Below are positions 11,030 through 21,524 of a stretch of DNA of 64,000 bases, piece after piece. The stretch is from an uncultured Psychrobacillus sp. GTDB lineage: Bacteria > Bacillota > Bacilli > Bacillales_A > Planococcaceae. The notes below the pieces were generated by a model, which made no database searches, was not told the origin of the DNA, and saw only the letters and a list, made by a program, of their open reading frames with translations. The translations under genes were made by a program, and so were the position numbers. Location of the stretch: NCBI GenBank assembly GCA_934234185.1, contig CAKQHO010000002.1, positions 1-64,000 on the forward strand. Direction: 5' to 3'. Within the stretch, counting starts at the first letter, position 1. Every line of letters begins with the position of its first letter.

Positions 11030-12055
11030 ACCTATTATTTGTAGTATTTCATTTTGTGTTGAAAAATGTAATGAGAAGGTAGATCCATGATTTGGCTCCG
11101 AAACAACACTTATCCTTATCCCAATTTTTTCTGCTGAATTTTTAGCTAAGTAGAGACCCATCCCAGTGGAGGCAGCACTCTCTCTTCCCACTCTACCAGT
11201 AAATGATTTCTCGAAAATTCTCGGGAGATCAGCTTGAGATATACCAACACCCTCATCTTGAATAGAAAGGACAAGATGACCAGAGCTATCTGTAGATGTA
11301 AAGATCCTTATTTCTTTATTTTCTTTGCTATATTTCACTGCATTCGATATTATCTGCCTTAAAATGAAAGCGAGCCATTTCTGATCAGTCAGAATTACTT
11401 TATCAATATCCCTAAATTCAAACCCGATATTTCGTTGTATACACCAAGGCTTAAGCTCTTTTATTTCTTGAAAAATTACTTTTTGTAAATTTACTTCTTC
11501 TATTACGTTATCCTTTTCAATAAACGGAAGACGAGTTTTATGGAGCTGTTGATCTAATAGCATATGGATTCTAAGCCATTCCACTTCTAATTGTTTCTTA
11601 AGTGTAATATTTTCTACGTTATCTATCATTAGCTTCATACTTGTTAAAGGAGTCTTCATCTCATGTATCCATGATAGAATTTGATCCTTCTCCTCAAGAA
11701 AACCTATCTTTGAATCATTGAGTTCTTGTTTTCCTAATAACATTAACTCTTGAAACTCTTCTATAATCATCTTTTCAAAGGTGGATTGGCCATTAGGTAG
11801 TCTAGCTATTAGCTGATCGAAAGTCGATTCCCCTTGATTTACCTTTAGTACATTTTTTATAAATTTTGTTTCCCGAAAAAACCTCCATAAAAAAAATACT
11901 AAAAATAATGAAAGACTAACACTGTTCATATATAGAAGGGACGTGTTAGTAAAGTTTATATCTATTGATAGAAGAAAATTAAGCCAAAGCAGAAAAAGAA
12001 TAAAAAAGAGTATCCAAGCAACTCTTTCTTTTACATATAATAAAAATAGCCTCAT
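11024..12055 (-). CDS. BceS-like intramembrane-sensing histidine kinase
   Basis: This is a sensor kinase of 343 residues. Two transmembrane helices lie near residues 13-31 and 42-60 with only a short external loop, the mark of intramembrane-sensing kinases that receive their signal from a Bce transporter. The phospho-acceptor histidine is in WIHEMKTPLTSMK near residue 134. The ATPase domain shows the N-box RQIISNAVKYSKEN and the G-boxes DEGVGIS and STGMGLYLAK. The gene overlaps the regulator gene by 4 bp (ATGA), so the pair is coupled. It probably phosphorylates the adjacent OmpR-type regulator in response to peptide antibiotics. Confidence 0.93.
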   Translation of the reverse strand: MRLFLLYVKERVAWILFFILFLLWLNFLLSIDINFTNTSLLYMNSVSLSLFLVFFLWRFFRETKFIKNVLKVNQGESTFDQLIARLPNGQSTFEKMIIEEFQELMLLGKQELNDSKIGFLEEKDQILSWIHEMKTPLTSMKLMIDNVENITLKKQLEVEWLRIHMLLDQQLHKTRLPFIEKDNVIEEVNLQKVIFQEIKELKPWCIQRNIGFEFRDIDKVILTDQKWLAFILRQIISNAVKYSKENKEIRIFTSTDSSGHLVLSIQDEGVGISQADLPRIFEKSFTGRVGRESAASTGMGLYLAKNSAEKIGIRISVVSEPNHGSTFSLHFSTQNEILQIIGR

Positions 12056-12741
12056 AGCTCCTCCTTTGTAACTGCTATATAACCTAGCCCTTTCTTTGTT
12101 AAAATTACTTCTTCCATACCAATCTGTTCAAGCTTTAAACGCAATCTGTTCACGTTTACAGAAAGCGTGTTATCATTTACAAACTTTTCGTCATCCCATA
12201 ACTTTCTCATCAATTCATCTCTAGAAACAATTTTATCGATAGATTGAACTAATACTCTAAGAATGAACAACTCGTTTTTCGTAAGCTCTATTTCTTGTTC
12301 ACCGTGTGAAATAGTACTTCTTGAATAATCTATTACAGCCCCATTCCAATGTACAATATCTGACTGTTCCTCACTATAATCGTAAGTTCTTCTTAATATA
12401 GCCTGTACTTTTGCTAATAATACTTCCATATTAAACGGCTTTTGAACAAAATCATCCGCACCCAGCTGCATTGCCATGACCATATCCATTGGATGATCTC
12501 TAGAAGAAAGAAAAATAATTGGTACCTTTGAGTGCCTACGAATCTCTCGACACCAATGAAATCCATCATATGCTGGAAGCTGTATATCAATAATTACTAA
12601 CTCAGGTTTCTGTTCCAAAAATGTAGGAAGCACTTGTTGGAAATCCGGAGGACCAATTACCTCAAAGGACCATAGGTGAAATTTTTCTTTAATAAGATTA
12701 AATATAGAGACATCATCTTCAATGATAAGAATTTTTCGCAT
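12052..12741 (-). CDS. BceR-like response regulator (OmpR family)
   Basis: This 229-residue protein has an N-terminal receiver domain, with acidic pocket EDD at residues 8-10, phosphorylation Asp in LVIIDIQLPAYDG, and Lys in VQKPFNME. A C-terminal winged-helix DNA-binding domain begins near residue 130 and includes LWDDEKFVNDNTLSVNVNRLR. It is first in the module and carries a strong AAAGGAGGTAAGG site before the ATG. The likely target is the inverted repeat before the BceA-like gene. No clear promoter was found in 12742-12855, although an 8-bp palindrome GTGTACAC lies just before the ribosome-binding site. Confidence 0.94.
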   Translation of the reverse strand: MRKILIIEDDVSIFNLIKEKFHLWSFEVIGPPDFQQVLPTFLEQKPELVIIDIQLPAYDGFHWCREIRRHSKVPIIFLSSRDHPMDMVMAMQLGADDFVQKPFNMEVLLAKVQAILRRTYDYSEEQSDIVHWNGAVIDYSRSTISHGEQEIELTKNELFILRVLVQSIDKIVSRDELMRKLWDDEKFVNDNTLSVNVNRLRLKLEQIGMEEVILTKKGLGYIAVTKEEL

Positions 12742-12856
12742 TTCCTTACCTCCTTTATCACAGTGTACACAAATTTAGCTTTAAGAAAAACATTTACACT
12801 ATAAATTATGAATAATTACTTGTTTAAGCTGATGTGTCAGTAAATAATTCTTAACG

Positions 12857-12890
12857 AAAAAAAACCATCTCGTCGTCACGAGATGGTTTT
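12857..12890 (-). terminator. Intrinsic terminator of tuf
   Basis: On the minus strand a 13-bp perfect stem (arms at 12861-12873 and 12878-12890, core ACCATCTCGT) with a four-base loop is followed by eight T. It closes the str-tuf transcription unit before the Bce module begins. Confidence 0.9.
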
Positions 12891-12905
12891 TGTTAATATT
12901 ATAGA

Positions 12906-14093
12906 TTACTTAGTGATAGTAGCAACTACACCAGCGCCTACAGTACGTCCACCCTCACGGATAGAGAATTTAGTACCTTCTTCGATAGCGATTGGAGAGA
13001 TTAGAGAAACAGTCATTTCGATGTTATCTCCAGGCATAACCATTTCTACGCCTTCTGGTAAGTTACAAACACCAGTTACGTCAGTTGTACGGAAGTAGAA
13101 CTGAGGACGGTAGTTTGAGAAGAATGGAGTATGACGTCCACCCTCTTCTTTTGATAATACATAAACTTCAGCTTTGAAGTCTGTATGTGGAGTGATTGAA
13201 CCTGGTTTAGCTAAAACTTGACCACGTTGAATTTCTTCACGAGAAACCCCACGAAGAAGAGCACCAATGTTGTCTCCAGCTTCTGCATAGTCAAGAAGTT
13301 TACGGAACATTTCTACACCAGTTACAGTAGTAGATTTAGCTTCTTCAGTAATACCGATGATGTCTACAACGTCACCGATTTTAACTTGTCCACGCTCAAC
13401 ACGTCCTGTAGCAACTGTACCACGACCAGTGATTGAGAATACATCCTCAACTGGCATCATGAATGGTTTGTCAGTTTGACGTTCTGGAGTTGGGATATAG
13501 CTATCTACAGCGTCCATTAATTCAACGATTTTTTCTTCCCATTCTGGCTCTCCTTCAAGAGCTTTAAGAGCAGAACCTTTGATTACTGGAATGTCGTCGC
13601 CTGGGAAATCGTATTCAGAAAGAAGGTCACGAACTTCCATTTCAACTAATTCTAATAATTCTTCGTCGTCAACCATATCACATTTGTTCATGAATACAAC
13701 TAGGTATGGAACACCTACTTGTTTAGATAAAAGGATGTGTTCACGAGTTTGTGGCATTGGGCCATCAGCAGCAGATACTACTAAGATCCCGCCGTCCATT
13801 TGAGCAGCACCTGTGATCATGTTTTTAACATAGTCAGCATGTCCTGGGCAGTCTACGTGAGCGTAGTGACGAGTTTCAGTTTCATACTCAACGTGAGAAG
13901 TGTTGATTGTGATTCCGCGCTCTTTTTCTTCAGGAGCGTTATCGATATCAGCGTATGATTTAGCTACTCCACCCATTTTTTTAGAAAGAACTGTAGCGAT
14001 TGCAGCAGTTAAAGTTGTTTTACCATGGTCAACGTGTCCGATTGTACCAACGTTAGCATGTGTTTTGGAACGGTCAAATTTTTCTTTAGCCAT
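12906..14093 (-). CDS. tuf: Elongation factor Tu
   Basis: EF-Tu delivers aminoacyl-tRNA to the ribosomal A site as a GTP complex. The product is 395 residues, starting [16 protein letters not shown]. The P-loop GHVDHGKT is at residues 19-26, G3 is DCPGHADY, and G4 is NKCD. Domains 2 and 3 are complete. Codon use is strongly biased, as expected for one of the most abundant proteins. It follows fusA with its own likely promoter and ends in a strong terminator. Confidence 0.99.
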   Translation of the reverse strand: MAKEKFDRSKTHANVGTIGHVDHGKTTLTAAIATVLSKKMGGVAKSYADIDNAPEEKERGITINTSHVEYETETRHYAHVDCPGHADYVKNMITGAAQMDGGILVVSAADGPMPQTREHILLSKQVGVPYLVVFMNKCDMVDDEELLELVEMEVRDLLSEYDFPGDDIPVIKGSALKALEGEPEWEEKIVELMDAVDSYIPTPERQTDKPFMMPVEDVFSITGRGTVATGRVERGQVKIGDVVDIIGITEEAKSTTVTGVEMFRKLLDYAEAGDNIGALLRGVSREEIQRGQVLAKPGSITPHTDFKAEVYVLSKEEGGRHTPFFSNYRPQFYFRTTDVTGVCNLPEGVEMVMPGDNIEMTVSLISPIAIEEGTKFSIREGGRTVGAGVVATITK

Positions 14094-14139
14094 TAGAGAA
14101 ATCCTCCTCAGTAATTGTTAGTTTTTTTTATGATAAAAG

Positions 14140-14160
14140 ATAGGGACATGTAGTCCCTAT
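14140..14160 (-). other. Hairpin at the predicted 5' end of the tuf transcript
   Basis: ATAGGGAC (14140-14147) and GTCCCTAT (14153-14160) form a perfect 8-bp stem with a five-base loop. If transcription starts about 7 bp after the -10 at 14168-14173, this stem sits at the extreme 5' end of the tuf mRNA, where it could slow decay. It could instead be a weak terminator of fusA, since CTTTTATC follows. Confidence 0.5.
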
Positions 14161-14167
14161 AATTCAT

Positions 14168-14196
14168 ACACTACAAGAAAGTTATACTTGATTCAA
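14168..14196 (-). promoter_or_regulatory. Probable internal promoter for tuf
   Basis: On the minus strand a -35 TTGAAT (14191-14196) and -10 TAGTGT (14168-14173) are spaced by 17 bp in the fusA-tuf gap. A separate tuf promoter in addition to read-through from the str operon is common in Bacillales. The -10 is only a moderate match. Confidence 0.5.
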
Positions 14197-14209
14197 GATG
14201 AAATTACAA

Positions 14210-16288
14210 TTATTCACCTTTGTGCTTTTTGATAATTTCTTCAGCAATTGATTTTGGAACATCTTCATAGTGATCAAATACCATCGAGAATACTCCACGA
14301 CCTTGTGTATTTGAACGTAATGACGTTGCATATCCAAACATTTCAGCAAGTGGAACCATAGCACGTACTACTTGTGCGTTACCACGAGCGTCCATACCTT
14401 CAACGCGTCCACGACGAGATGTGATATCACCCATGATGTCTCCTAAATATTCTTCAGGAATAACAACTTCTACCTTCATGATTGGCTCAAGAAGTGCTGG
14501 GTTTACTTTAGAAACTGCATTTTTCAATGCCATAGATGCTGCGATTTTAAATGCCATCTCATTCGAGTCAACATCATGATATGATCCGTCGAATAATTTA
14601 GCTTTAATATCGATTAATGGGAATCCAGCGATTACACCATTGTCTAGAGAGTCACGAAGACCTGCTTCAACAGCTGGAATGTATTCACGTGGTACTACAC
14701 CACCAACGATAGCATTTTCAAATTCAAAGCCTTTTCCTTCTTCGTTTGGAGAGAACTCGATCCAAACGTGTCCGAATTGACCACGACCACCAGATTGGCG
14801 AACGAATTTACCTTCAACTTGAGCCGAAGAACGGAAAGTTTCACGGTAAGATACTTGAGGAGCACCTACATTAGCTTCTACTTTGAATTCACGACGCATA
14901 CGGTCAACAAGAATATCAAGGTGAAGTTCACCCATACCAGCGATGATTACTTGACCAGTTTCTTGATCAGTGTGTACGCGGAATGTTGGATCTTCTTCAG
15001 CTAATTTTTGTAGAGCTTGACCCATTTTATCTTGGTCAGCTTTCGTTTTTGGTTCTACTGAAAGTGAGATAACTGGCTCTGGGAATTCCATAGACTCTAG
15101 GATTACTAGAGCTTTTTCATCACAAAGTGTATCACCAGTAGTTGTATCTTTTAAGCCTACAGCTGCAGCGATATCTCCAGCGTAAACTTGTGAGATTTCT
15201 TCACGAGAGTTAGCATGCATTTGTAGGATACGACCTACACGCTCACGCTTACCTTTAGTAGAGTTTTGAACGTAAGAACCTGCTTGAAGAGTACCAGAAT
15301 ACACGCGGAAGAAAGTTAATTTACCAACGTAAGGGTCAGTCATAACTTTAAACGCTAATGCAGAGAATGGTTCTGAATCGTCAGAATGACGTTCTACTTC
15401 TTCTTCTGAATCTGGATCGATACCTTTCATAGCTGGAATATCTAATGGTGATGGAAGGTATGCAACTACAGCATCAAGAACTTTTTGAACACCTTTGTTT
15501 TTGAATGCAGTACCACAAACTACTGGGTAGAATTCTACGTTAAGGGTACCTTTACGGATACCAGCAACTAATTCTTCGTTTGTAACTTCTTCTCCACCAA
15601 GATACTTTTCCATTAAATCTTCATCAAGCTCAGCTACCGCTTCAACTAATTTTTCACGGTATTCTTCAGCTTGTGCTTTATATTCTTCTGGAATTTCAAC
15701 TTCTTGGATATCAGTACCTAAGTCATTACCGTATACTGTTGCTTTCATTGTCACAAGGTCAATGATTCCGCTAAATTCATCTTCAGCACCAATTGGTAAT
15801 TGAATTGGATGAGCGTTAGCTTGTAAACGGTCACGAAGAGTTCCTACAGAATATAGGAAATCTGCACCTGTTTTATCCATTTTGTTTACGAAAACAATAC
15901 GTGGTACGCCATAAGTTGTAGCTTGACGCCATACTGTTTCTGTTTGTGGTTCAACACCAGATTGAGCATCTAGTACTGTAACCGCACCATCAAGTACACG
16001 AAGTGAACGTTCAACTTCAACAGTGAAGTCTACGTGACCTGGTGTATCAATAATGTTTACACGGTGATTATCCCAAGCAGCTGTTGTCGCAGCAGAAGTG
16101 ATAGTGATACCACGTTCTTGCTCTTGCTCCATCCAGTCCATTTGTGAAGCACCCTCATGAGTTTCCCCAATTTTGTGGATTTTACCAGTGTAGTATAGAA
16201 TACGCTCCGTAGTAGTCGTTTTACCAGCATCGATGTGAGCCATGATACCGATATTACGTGTTTTTTCTAAGGAGAACTCTCTAGCCAT
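14210..16288 (-). CDS. fusA: Elongation factor G
   Basis: EF-G is the GTPase that drives ribosomal translocation and, with RRF, recycling. It has 692 residues, starting [16 protein letters not shown], with the P-loop AHIDAGKTT at about 17-25, DTPGHVDF and NKMDK in the G domain, followed by domains II-V ending in [22 protein letters not shown]. Length and order are normal. It lies between rpsG and tuf in the str operon. No feature suggests the fusidic-acid-resistance FusB type. Confidence 0.99.
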   Translation of the reverse strand: MAREFSLEKTRNIGIMAHIDAGKTTTTERILYYTGKIHKIGETHEGASQMDWMEQEQERGITITSAATTAAWDNHRVNIIDTPGHVDFTVEVERSLRVLDGAVTVLDAQSGVEPQTETVWRQATTYGVPRIVFVNKMDKTGADFLYSVGTLRDRLQANAHPIQLPIGAEDEFSGIIDLVTMKATVYGNDLGTDIQEVEIPEEYKAQAEEYREKLVEAVAELDEDLMEKYLGGEEVTNEELVAGIRKGTLNVEFYPVVCGTAFKNKGVQKVLDAVVAYLPSPLDIPAMKGIDPDSEEEVERHSDDSEPFSALAFKVMTDPYVGKLTFFRVYSGTLQAGSYVQNSTKGKRERVGRILQMHANSREEISQVYAGDIAAAVGLKDTTTGDTLCDEKALVILESMEFPEPVISLSVEPKTKADQDKMGQALQKLAEEDPTFRVHTDQETGQVIIAGMGELHLDILVDRMRREFKVEANVGAPQVSYRETFRSSAQVEGKFVRQSGGRGQFGHVWIEFSPNEEGKGFEFENAIVGGVVPREYIPAVEAGLRDSLDNGVIAGFPLIDIKAKLFDGSYHDVDSNEMAFKIAASMALKNAVSKVNPALLEPIMKVEVVIPEEYLGDIMGDITSRRGRVEGMDARGNAQVVRAMVPLAEMFGYATSLRSNTQGRGVFSMVFDHYEDVPKSIAEEIIKKHKGE

Positions 16289-16338
16289 ATTGTATTTCTC
16301 CTTCCAATTTCGGATTAGAGTATGATTGTTTTAAAATC

Positions 16339-16809
16339 TTACCAACGATAGTGAGCAAATGCTTTGTTAGCTTCCGCCATTTTATGCATATCTTCACGTT
16401 TCTTAACTGAAGCACCAGTATTGTTAGATGCATCAAGGATTTCATTAGCTAAACGCTCTTCCATAGTTTTTTCTCCACGAAGACGTGAATAGTTTACTAG
16501 GTAGCGAAGACCTAAAGTAGAACGACGGTCAGGACGTACTTCAACCGGTACTTGGTAGTTAGCACCACCAACACGACGAGCACGTACTTCAAGTACTGGC
16601 ATAATGTTGTTTAATGCAGCTTCGAATACTTCTAAAGCATCTTTACCAGAACGTTCTTTTACTAAATCAAACGCTCCGTATAGGATTTTTTGAGAAGTAC
16701 CTCTTTTACCATCAATCATCATTTTATTAATTAAACGAGTTACTAGTTTCGAATTATAAATTGGATCTGGTAACACGTCACGTTTGGAAACAGGACCTTT
16801 ACGAGGCAT
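16339..16809 (-). CDS. rpsG: 30S ribosomal protein S7
   Basis: S7 nucleates assembly of the 30S head and contacts the E site. The 156-residue product starts [16 protein letters not shown] and contains the typical [19 protein letters not shown] stretch. It lies 41 bases after rpsL and 50 bases before fusA in the str operon. Confidence 0.98.
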   Translation of the reverse strand: MPRKGPVSKRDVLPDPIYNSKLVTRLINKMMIDGKRGTSQKILYGAFDLVKERSGKDALEVFEAALNNIMPVLEVRARRVGGANYQVPVEVRPDRRSTLGLRYLVNYSRLRGEKTMEERLANEILDASNNTGASVKKREDMHKMAEANKAFAHYRW

Positions 16810-16850
16810 GTGTTTTCCTCCTTTCGACGAATGTCAATTTAATAAATATT

Positions 16851-17270
16851 TTATTTTTTAACTTTTGGGCGTTTTGCTCCGTATAATGAACGGCTTTGCA
16901 TACGACCATTAACTCCAGCAGTGTCAAGAGCTCCACGTACGATATGGTAACGTACCCCTGGTAAGTCTTTTACACGTCCTCCACGGATAAGTACAACACT
17001 ATGTTCTTGTAGGTTGTGACCTTCACCCGGAATATAAGCAGTAACCTCTAACGTATTTGTTAAACGTACACGCGCATATTTACGAAGTGCTGAGTTTGGT
17101 TTTTTAGGCGTCATAGTACCAACACGAGTACATACCCCACGTTTTTGTGGAGAGTTAAGGTTTGTAGCAGACTTTTTAAAGCTGTTATAACCTTTTCCTA
17201 ATGCTGGAGACTTAGATTTCGTGATGTTGGATTTACGAGGCTTACGTACCAATTGGTTAATTGTAGGCAT
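16851..17270 (-). CDS. rpsL: 30S ribosomal protein S12
   Basis: S12 is in the decoding centre and controls accuracy. The product is 139 residues, starting [15 protein letters not shown]. The streptomycin-determining segments [11 protein letters not shown] and [12 protein letters not shown] are the wild-type sequence, with lysines at the positions usually mutated in resistant strains. In the 100-base gap before it, a small hairpin forms from CCAC and GTGG on either side of CTGGATGT. First ribosomal gene after ybxF in the str operon. Confidence 0.98.
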   Translation of the reverse strand: MPTINQLVRKPRKSNITKSKSPALGKGYNSFKKSATNLNSPQKRGVCTRVGTMTPKKPNSALRKYARVRLTNTLEVTAYIPGEGHNLQEHSVVLIRGGRVKDLPGVRYHIVRGALDTAGVNGRMQSRSLYGAKRPKVKK

Positions 17271-17370
17271 CGATTATTCCTCCCTTCGTTTATGTTGTTT
17301 AATACCACACATCCAGGTGGTTCATTTTTTGGGTAAAAACAAAGTCTTTGTGCTTTTTACACAAAAACTG

Positions 17371-17619
17371 TTACACAGCAATAGCCACTACAGACGCGCT
17401 TATGCGCAATCCACAGGCTCTACCAAGTTCTAATTTAGACTCAACATAGTGAACAATCACATTTTTTTCTTGTGCTGCGGATCTAGCTAGATCAATGATT
17501 CTATCTTCTACGTCAAGCGCTATATAAACTTCACTTACAAGCCCATTATTCATTGCTTTTACTGCTTGCTTTGTACCTATGATTGTTTTTTTTGCTTGTT
17601 TTACTTTTTCATAAGACAT
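17371..17619 (-). CDS. ybxF: L7Ae-family K-turn RNA-binding protein (YbxF)
   Basis: This is a small L7Ae/L30e-type protein that binds kink-turn RNA, encoded between rpoC and rpsL as in B. subtilis. The start is set at the third of three close candidates (ATG at 17617-17619), giving MSYEKVKQAKKTIIGTKQ and 82 residues. GGAGG lies eight bases upstream of it and is too close to the ATG at 17625. The motif GRACGLRISASVVAIAV at the end is typical. Its role in ribosome or riboswitch RNA binding is known only in outline. Confidence 0.93.
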   Translation of the reverse strand: MSYEKVKQAKKTIIGTKQAVKAMNNGLVSEVYIALDVEDRIIDLARSAAQEKNVIVHYVESKLELGRACGLRISASVVAIAV

Positions 17620-17666
17620 TTTCATATCCTCCAAAGCGACAAGTCTTATAACTATCAACCTTAAAC

Positions 17667-17695
17667 ATATTATCATTCCTTGAAAAAAGTGTCAA
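17667..17695 (-). promoter_or_regulatory. Sigma-A type promoter of the str operon
   Basis: A perfect -35 TTGACA (17690-17695) and a -10 TAATAT (17667-17672) are separated by 17 bp, immediately after the rpoC terminator. It drives ybxF-rpsL-rpsG-fusA. Confidence 0.85.
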
Positions 17696-17708
17696 CACTT
17701 AACATTAA

Positions 17709-17744
17709 AATATTAGGGAAAAACGTTTGTTTTCCCCTAATATT
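17709..17744 (-). terminator. Intrinsic terminator of rpoBC
   Basis: AATATTAGGG (17709-17718) and CCCTAATATT (17735-17744) form a 10-bp stem extended inward by AAAAC/GTTTT. TTAATG follows on the minus strand. It starts six bases after the rpoC stop codon. Confidence 0.8.
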
Positions 17745-17749
17745 CTTTT

Positions 17750-20700
17750 TTATTCAGCGCTTACTGCTTCTTTCTCTGAATCAGCTTCGTTAGTAGTAAT
17801 TTGGATTTGACGATAGCGTTGCATACCAGTACCAGCAGGAACTAGTTTACCGATAATTACGTTCTCTTTCAATCCAAGTAACTCATCACGTTTACCTTTA
17901 ATAGCAGCATCTGTAAGAACACGAGTCGTTTCTTGGAACGATGCAGCTGATAGGAATGATTCTGTTTCAAGAGAAGCTTTTGTAATACCTAGGATTACTG
18001 GGCGACAAGTAGCAGGAATTTTACCATGGAGAACTGCTTCTCTGTTCGCTTCAGCAAATTGGTGAATGTCAAGAAGTGATCCTGGAAGTAAATCAGTTTC
18101 TCCAGCTTCAATAACACGTACTTTTCGAAGCATTTGACGAACCATTACTTCGATATGTTTATCACCAATTTCTACCCCTTGCATACGGTAAACTTTTTGT
18201 ACTTCTTTTAATAAGTACTCTTGAACAGTTGATACGTCTTTTACTTTTAGTAGCTCTTTCGGGTCTACAGAACCCTCTGTTAATACTTGACCACGTTCCA
18301 TTACGTCATTTACAGAAACTTTTAGACGAGCGTTGTATGGAGCAAGATATTTACGAGTTTCTACATTACCTTGGATAGTAATCTCTTTCTGGCCTTCTCT
18401 AATTTCATCAATTTCTGTAACTGTACCAGAGATTTCTGAGATAACAGCTTGCCCTTTAGGATTACGAGCTTCAAATATTTCTTGGATACGCGGAAGACCT
18501 TGTGTAATGTCATCTCCGGCAACCCCACCTGTATGGAATGTACGCATTGTTAACTGAGTACCTGGTTCTCCGATAGATTGAGCAGCGATAATTCCAACCG
18601 CTTCTCCAACTTCTACGTTATCTCCAGTTGCTAAGTTTAAGCCGTAACATTTTTTACATACACCATGTTTTGTGTTACACGTAAATGCAGAGCGAATTGT
18701 TAACTGCTCGATACCTGCATCCTCTATAGCACGAGCTATATCCTGTGTGATTAATCCGTCTCTTGCTAGAATCAATTCACCAGTCACAGGGTGATAAATT
18801 GTTTTCTTCGTATGACGACCTACAATACGCTCACCAAATTCCTCGATTACCTCGGAACCTTCCATAAGAGAGCCAATTAATAGACCGCGATCCGTTCCAC
18901 AATCATCTTCACGAACAATAACATCTTGCGCTACGTCTACCAGACGACGAGTTAGGTAACCTGAATCGGCTGTTTTTAATGCAGTATCGGCAAGACCTTT
19001 ACGAGCACCATGTGTAGAGATGAAGTATTCAAGGACTGTTAACCCTTCACGGAATGAAGACTTGATCGGAAGTTCGATAATACGACCAGCCGGGTTGGCC
19101 ATCAGTCCACGCATACCTGCAAGCTGAGTAAAGTTAGATGCATTACCACGGGCACCAGAATCACTCATCATGAAGATAGGGTTCATGTTATCTAACGATT
19201 TCATTAGTTTCTCTTGAATTATTTCTTTCGCCTTACTCCATTGTGCGATAACACTTGCGTAACGCTCCTCTTCCGTTATTAAACCACGACGGAATTGTTT
19301 CATTACTTTATCTACTTTTCCTTGAGCTTCCTCTAAAATCTCGCCTTTATCTGGAAGAACGACGATGTCAGAAATACCAATTGTGATACCAGCTTTAGTT
19401 GAGTATCTAAATCCTAGCGCTTTCATACGGTCAAGCATTTTAGATGTTTCAGTAATGTGGAAACGTTTAAATACTTCAGCAATAATATTACCAAGTATTT
19501 TCTTTTTGAACGGTTGAACTAAGTCCATCGATTCAATGTGTTTCTTCACATCCGAAGTTGTAGTAACGAAATATTTTTCAGGTGTTTCCACTTGAAGGTT
19601 GAAATCTGTCGGTTCATTGATATATGGGAACGTTTCAGGAAGTATTTCGTTAAAGATTACTTTACCAACAGTAGTAACCAACCACATCTTGTTTTGTTCT
19701 TCTGTAAATGTTGGGTTATTTAAAGATGATGCTGCAATTGCAATACGAGTGTGTAAATGCACATGACCTGTATTGTAAGCAATTAATACTTCTTCTGGTC
19801 CATAGAAAGTTGATCCTTCACCAGTCGCACCTTTACGCTCAAGAGTTAAGTAATAGTTACCTAATACCATATCTTGAGATGGTGTAACTACTGGTTTTCC
19901 ATCTTTCGGATTCAGAATGTTTTGAGCAGCTAACATCAATAGACGCGCTTCCGCTTGTGCTTCCGAAGATAGAGGTACATGAACCGCCATTTGGTCACCA
20001 TCGAAGTCAGCGTTGTACGCTGTACAAACTAATGGATGAAGACGAATTGCACGACCTTCTACTAGTGTCGGTTCAAACGCTTGAATACCTAGACGGTGAA
20101 GAGTAGGTGCGCGGTTTAGTAGTACCGGATGTTCTTTAATCACATCTTCTAGTACATCCCATACCTCTGAGTGCATACGCTCAATTTTACGTTTAGCACT
20201 TTTAATGTTATGTGCTAAACCACGTTCAACTAGTTCTTTCATTACAAATGGTTTGAATAATTCAATTGCCATTTCTTTTGGAAGTCCACATTGATACATT
20301 TTTAAATTTGGTCCTACTACGATAACGGAACGACCAGAATAGTCTACACGTTTACCAAGTAAGTTTTGACGGAAACGACCTTGTTTCCCTTTTAACATGT
20401 GAGATAGCGATTTTAATGGACGGTTACCTGGCCCAGTTACTGGACGGCCACGACGACCATTATCAATTAATGCATCCACGGCTTCTTGTAACATACGTTT
20501 TTCGTTTTGAACGATAATGCTAGGAGCACCAAGGTCTAATAAACGTTTTAAACGGTTGTTACGGTTGATAACACGACGATACAAGTCATTTAGATCTGAA
20601 GTGGCAAAACGACCACCGTCTAATTGAACCATTGGACGTAATTCTGGTGGAATTACCGGAAGTACATCTAAAATCATCCAATCTGGTTTGTTACCAGAGT

Positions 20701-21352
20701 TACGGAACGATTCTACTACCTCTAAACGTTTAATCGCACGTGTGCGACGTTGTCCTTGAGCAGTTTTCAATTCTTCTTTTAGACTTTCTGTTTCACTTTC
20801 AAGGTCTATTTCTTGTAATAAACGTTTAATAGCTTCTGCACCCATAGCAGCCTGGAACTTTGTACCAAACTTATCGCGGTATGCGCGGTATTCTTTCTCG
20901 GAAAGTAATTGTTTCTTTTCAAGCGGCGTATCGGCAGGTTCAATAACTACATAAGATGCAAAATAAATTACTTCCTCTAAAGATCTTGGAGACATATCTA
21001 AGATAAGACCCATACGGCTTGGAATACCCTTGAAGTACCAAATATGCGATACAGGAGCTGCCAATTCGATGTGTCCCATACGTTCTCGGCGAACTTTTGA
21101 ACGAGTTACCTCTACTCCACAACGGTCACAAACTACACCTTTATAGCGTACTCGTTTGTATTTTCCGCAGTGACATTCCCAGTCCTTTGTAGGACCGAAG
21201 ATTCGCTCACAGAATAAACCATCTTTTTCTGGTTTTAATGTACGATAGTTGATTGTTTCAGGTTTTTTAACTTCCCCATAAGACCAAGAGCGGATTTTAT
21301 CAGGTGAAGCTAAACCTATTTTCATATACTCAAAATTATTAACGTCTATCAA
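17750..21352 (-). CDS. rpoC: DNA-directed RNA polymerase beta' subunit
   Basis: This is the catalytic beta' subunit of RNA polymerase, 1200 residues, starting with TTG ([20 protein letters not shown] follows). GGGAGG lies eight bases before that TTG. The first zinc site is [20 protein letters not shown] near residues 60-82, the active-site Mg-binding motif is NADFDGD, and the second zinc cluster is in [13 protein letters not shown]. The trigger-loop region with MRTFHTGG is present. Length and domains are typical for Bacillales. It is cotranscribed with rpoB and followed by a terminator. Confidence 0.99.
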   Translation of the reverse strand: MIDVNNFEYMKIGLASPDKIRSWSYGEVKKPETINYRTLKPEKDGLFCERIFGPTKDWECHCGKYKRVRYKGVVCDRCGVEVTRSKVRRERMGHIELAAPVSHIWYFKGIPSRMGLILDMSPRSLEEVIYFASYVVIEPADTPLEKKQLLSEKEYRAYRDKFGTKFQAAMGAEAIKRLLQEIDLESETESLKEELKTAQGQRRTRAIKRLEVVESFRNSGNKPDWMILDVLPVIPPELRPMVQLDGGRFATSDLNDLYRRVINRNNRLKRLLDLGAPSIIVQNEKRMLQEAVDALIDNGRRGRPVTGPGNRPLKSLSHMLKGKQGRFRQNLLGKRVDYSGRSVIVVGPNLKMYQCGLPKEMAIELFKPFVMKELVERGLAHNIKSAKRKIERMHSEVWDVLEDVIKEHPVLLNRAPTLHRLGIQAFEPTLVEGRAIRLHPLVCTAYNADFDGDQMAVHVPLSSEAQAEARLLMLAAQNILNPKDGKPVVTPSQDMVLGNYYLTLERKGATGEGSTFYGPEEVLIAYNTGHVHLHTRIAIAASSLNNPTFTEEQNKMWLVTTVGKVIFNEILPETFPYINEPTDFNLQVETPEKYFVTTTSDVKKHIESMDLVQPFKKKILGNIIAEVFKRFHITETSKMLDRMKALGFRYSTKAGITIGISDIVVLPDKGEILEEAQGKVDKVMKQFRRGLITEEERYASVIAQWSKAKEIIQEKLMKSLDNMNPIFMMSDSGARGNASNFTQLAGMRGLMANPAGRIIELPIKSSFREGLTVLEYFISTHGARKGLADTALKTADSGYLTRRLVDVAQDVIVREDDCGTDRGLLIGSLMEGSEVIEEFGERIVGRHTKKTIYHPVTGELILARDGLITQDIARAIEDAGIEQLTIRSAFTCNTKHGVCKKCYGLNLATGDNVEVGEAVGIIAAQSIGEPGTQLTMRTFHTGGVAGDDITQGLPRIQEIFEARNPKGQAVISEISGTVTEIDEIREGQKEITIQGNVETRKYLAPYNARLKVSVNDVMERGQVLTEGSVDPKELLKVKDVSTVQEYLLKEVQKVYRMQGVEIGDKHIEVMVRQMLRKVRVIEAGETDLLPGSLLDIHQFAEANREAVLHGKIPATCRPVILGITKASLETESFLSAASFQETTRVLTDAAIKGKRDELLGLKENVIIGKLVPAGTGMQRYRQIQITTNEADSEKEAVSAE

Positions 21353-21406
21353 GGAGCCTACCTCCCTTTAGTCTTGTGTCTTTTAAAAAGACTTTCCAAG
21401 TAGCTC

Positions 21407-21465
21407 TGCATTTTGTGCATTTTGTGCATTTTCATACTGAAATTCGGACAGGTATCACCTGTCCG
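21407..21465 (-). other. rpoB-rpoC intergenic hairpin and short tandem repeat
   Basis: The 172-base gap holds a perfect 9-bp stem, CGGACAGGT (21445-21453) and ACCTGTCCG (21457-21465), with only three loop bases and no T-run, so it is more likely a processing or pausing site than a terminator. Beside it TGCATTTTG is repeated almost three times (21407-21432). A small stem CGGC/GCCG lies near 21498-21509. Confidence 0.6.
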
Positions 21466-21524
21466 AGTTTTCTATTTCTTTAAATCTTTTATAAACGGCT
21501 TATGCCGATCTACAAAGTCTTTGC

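Noticed and set aside
12756..12775. GTGTACAC palindrome before the BceR-like gene as an operator
   Set aside because: It is short, sits next to the ribosome-binding site, and no clear promoter could be placed around it.
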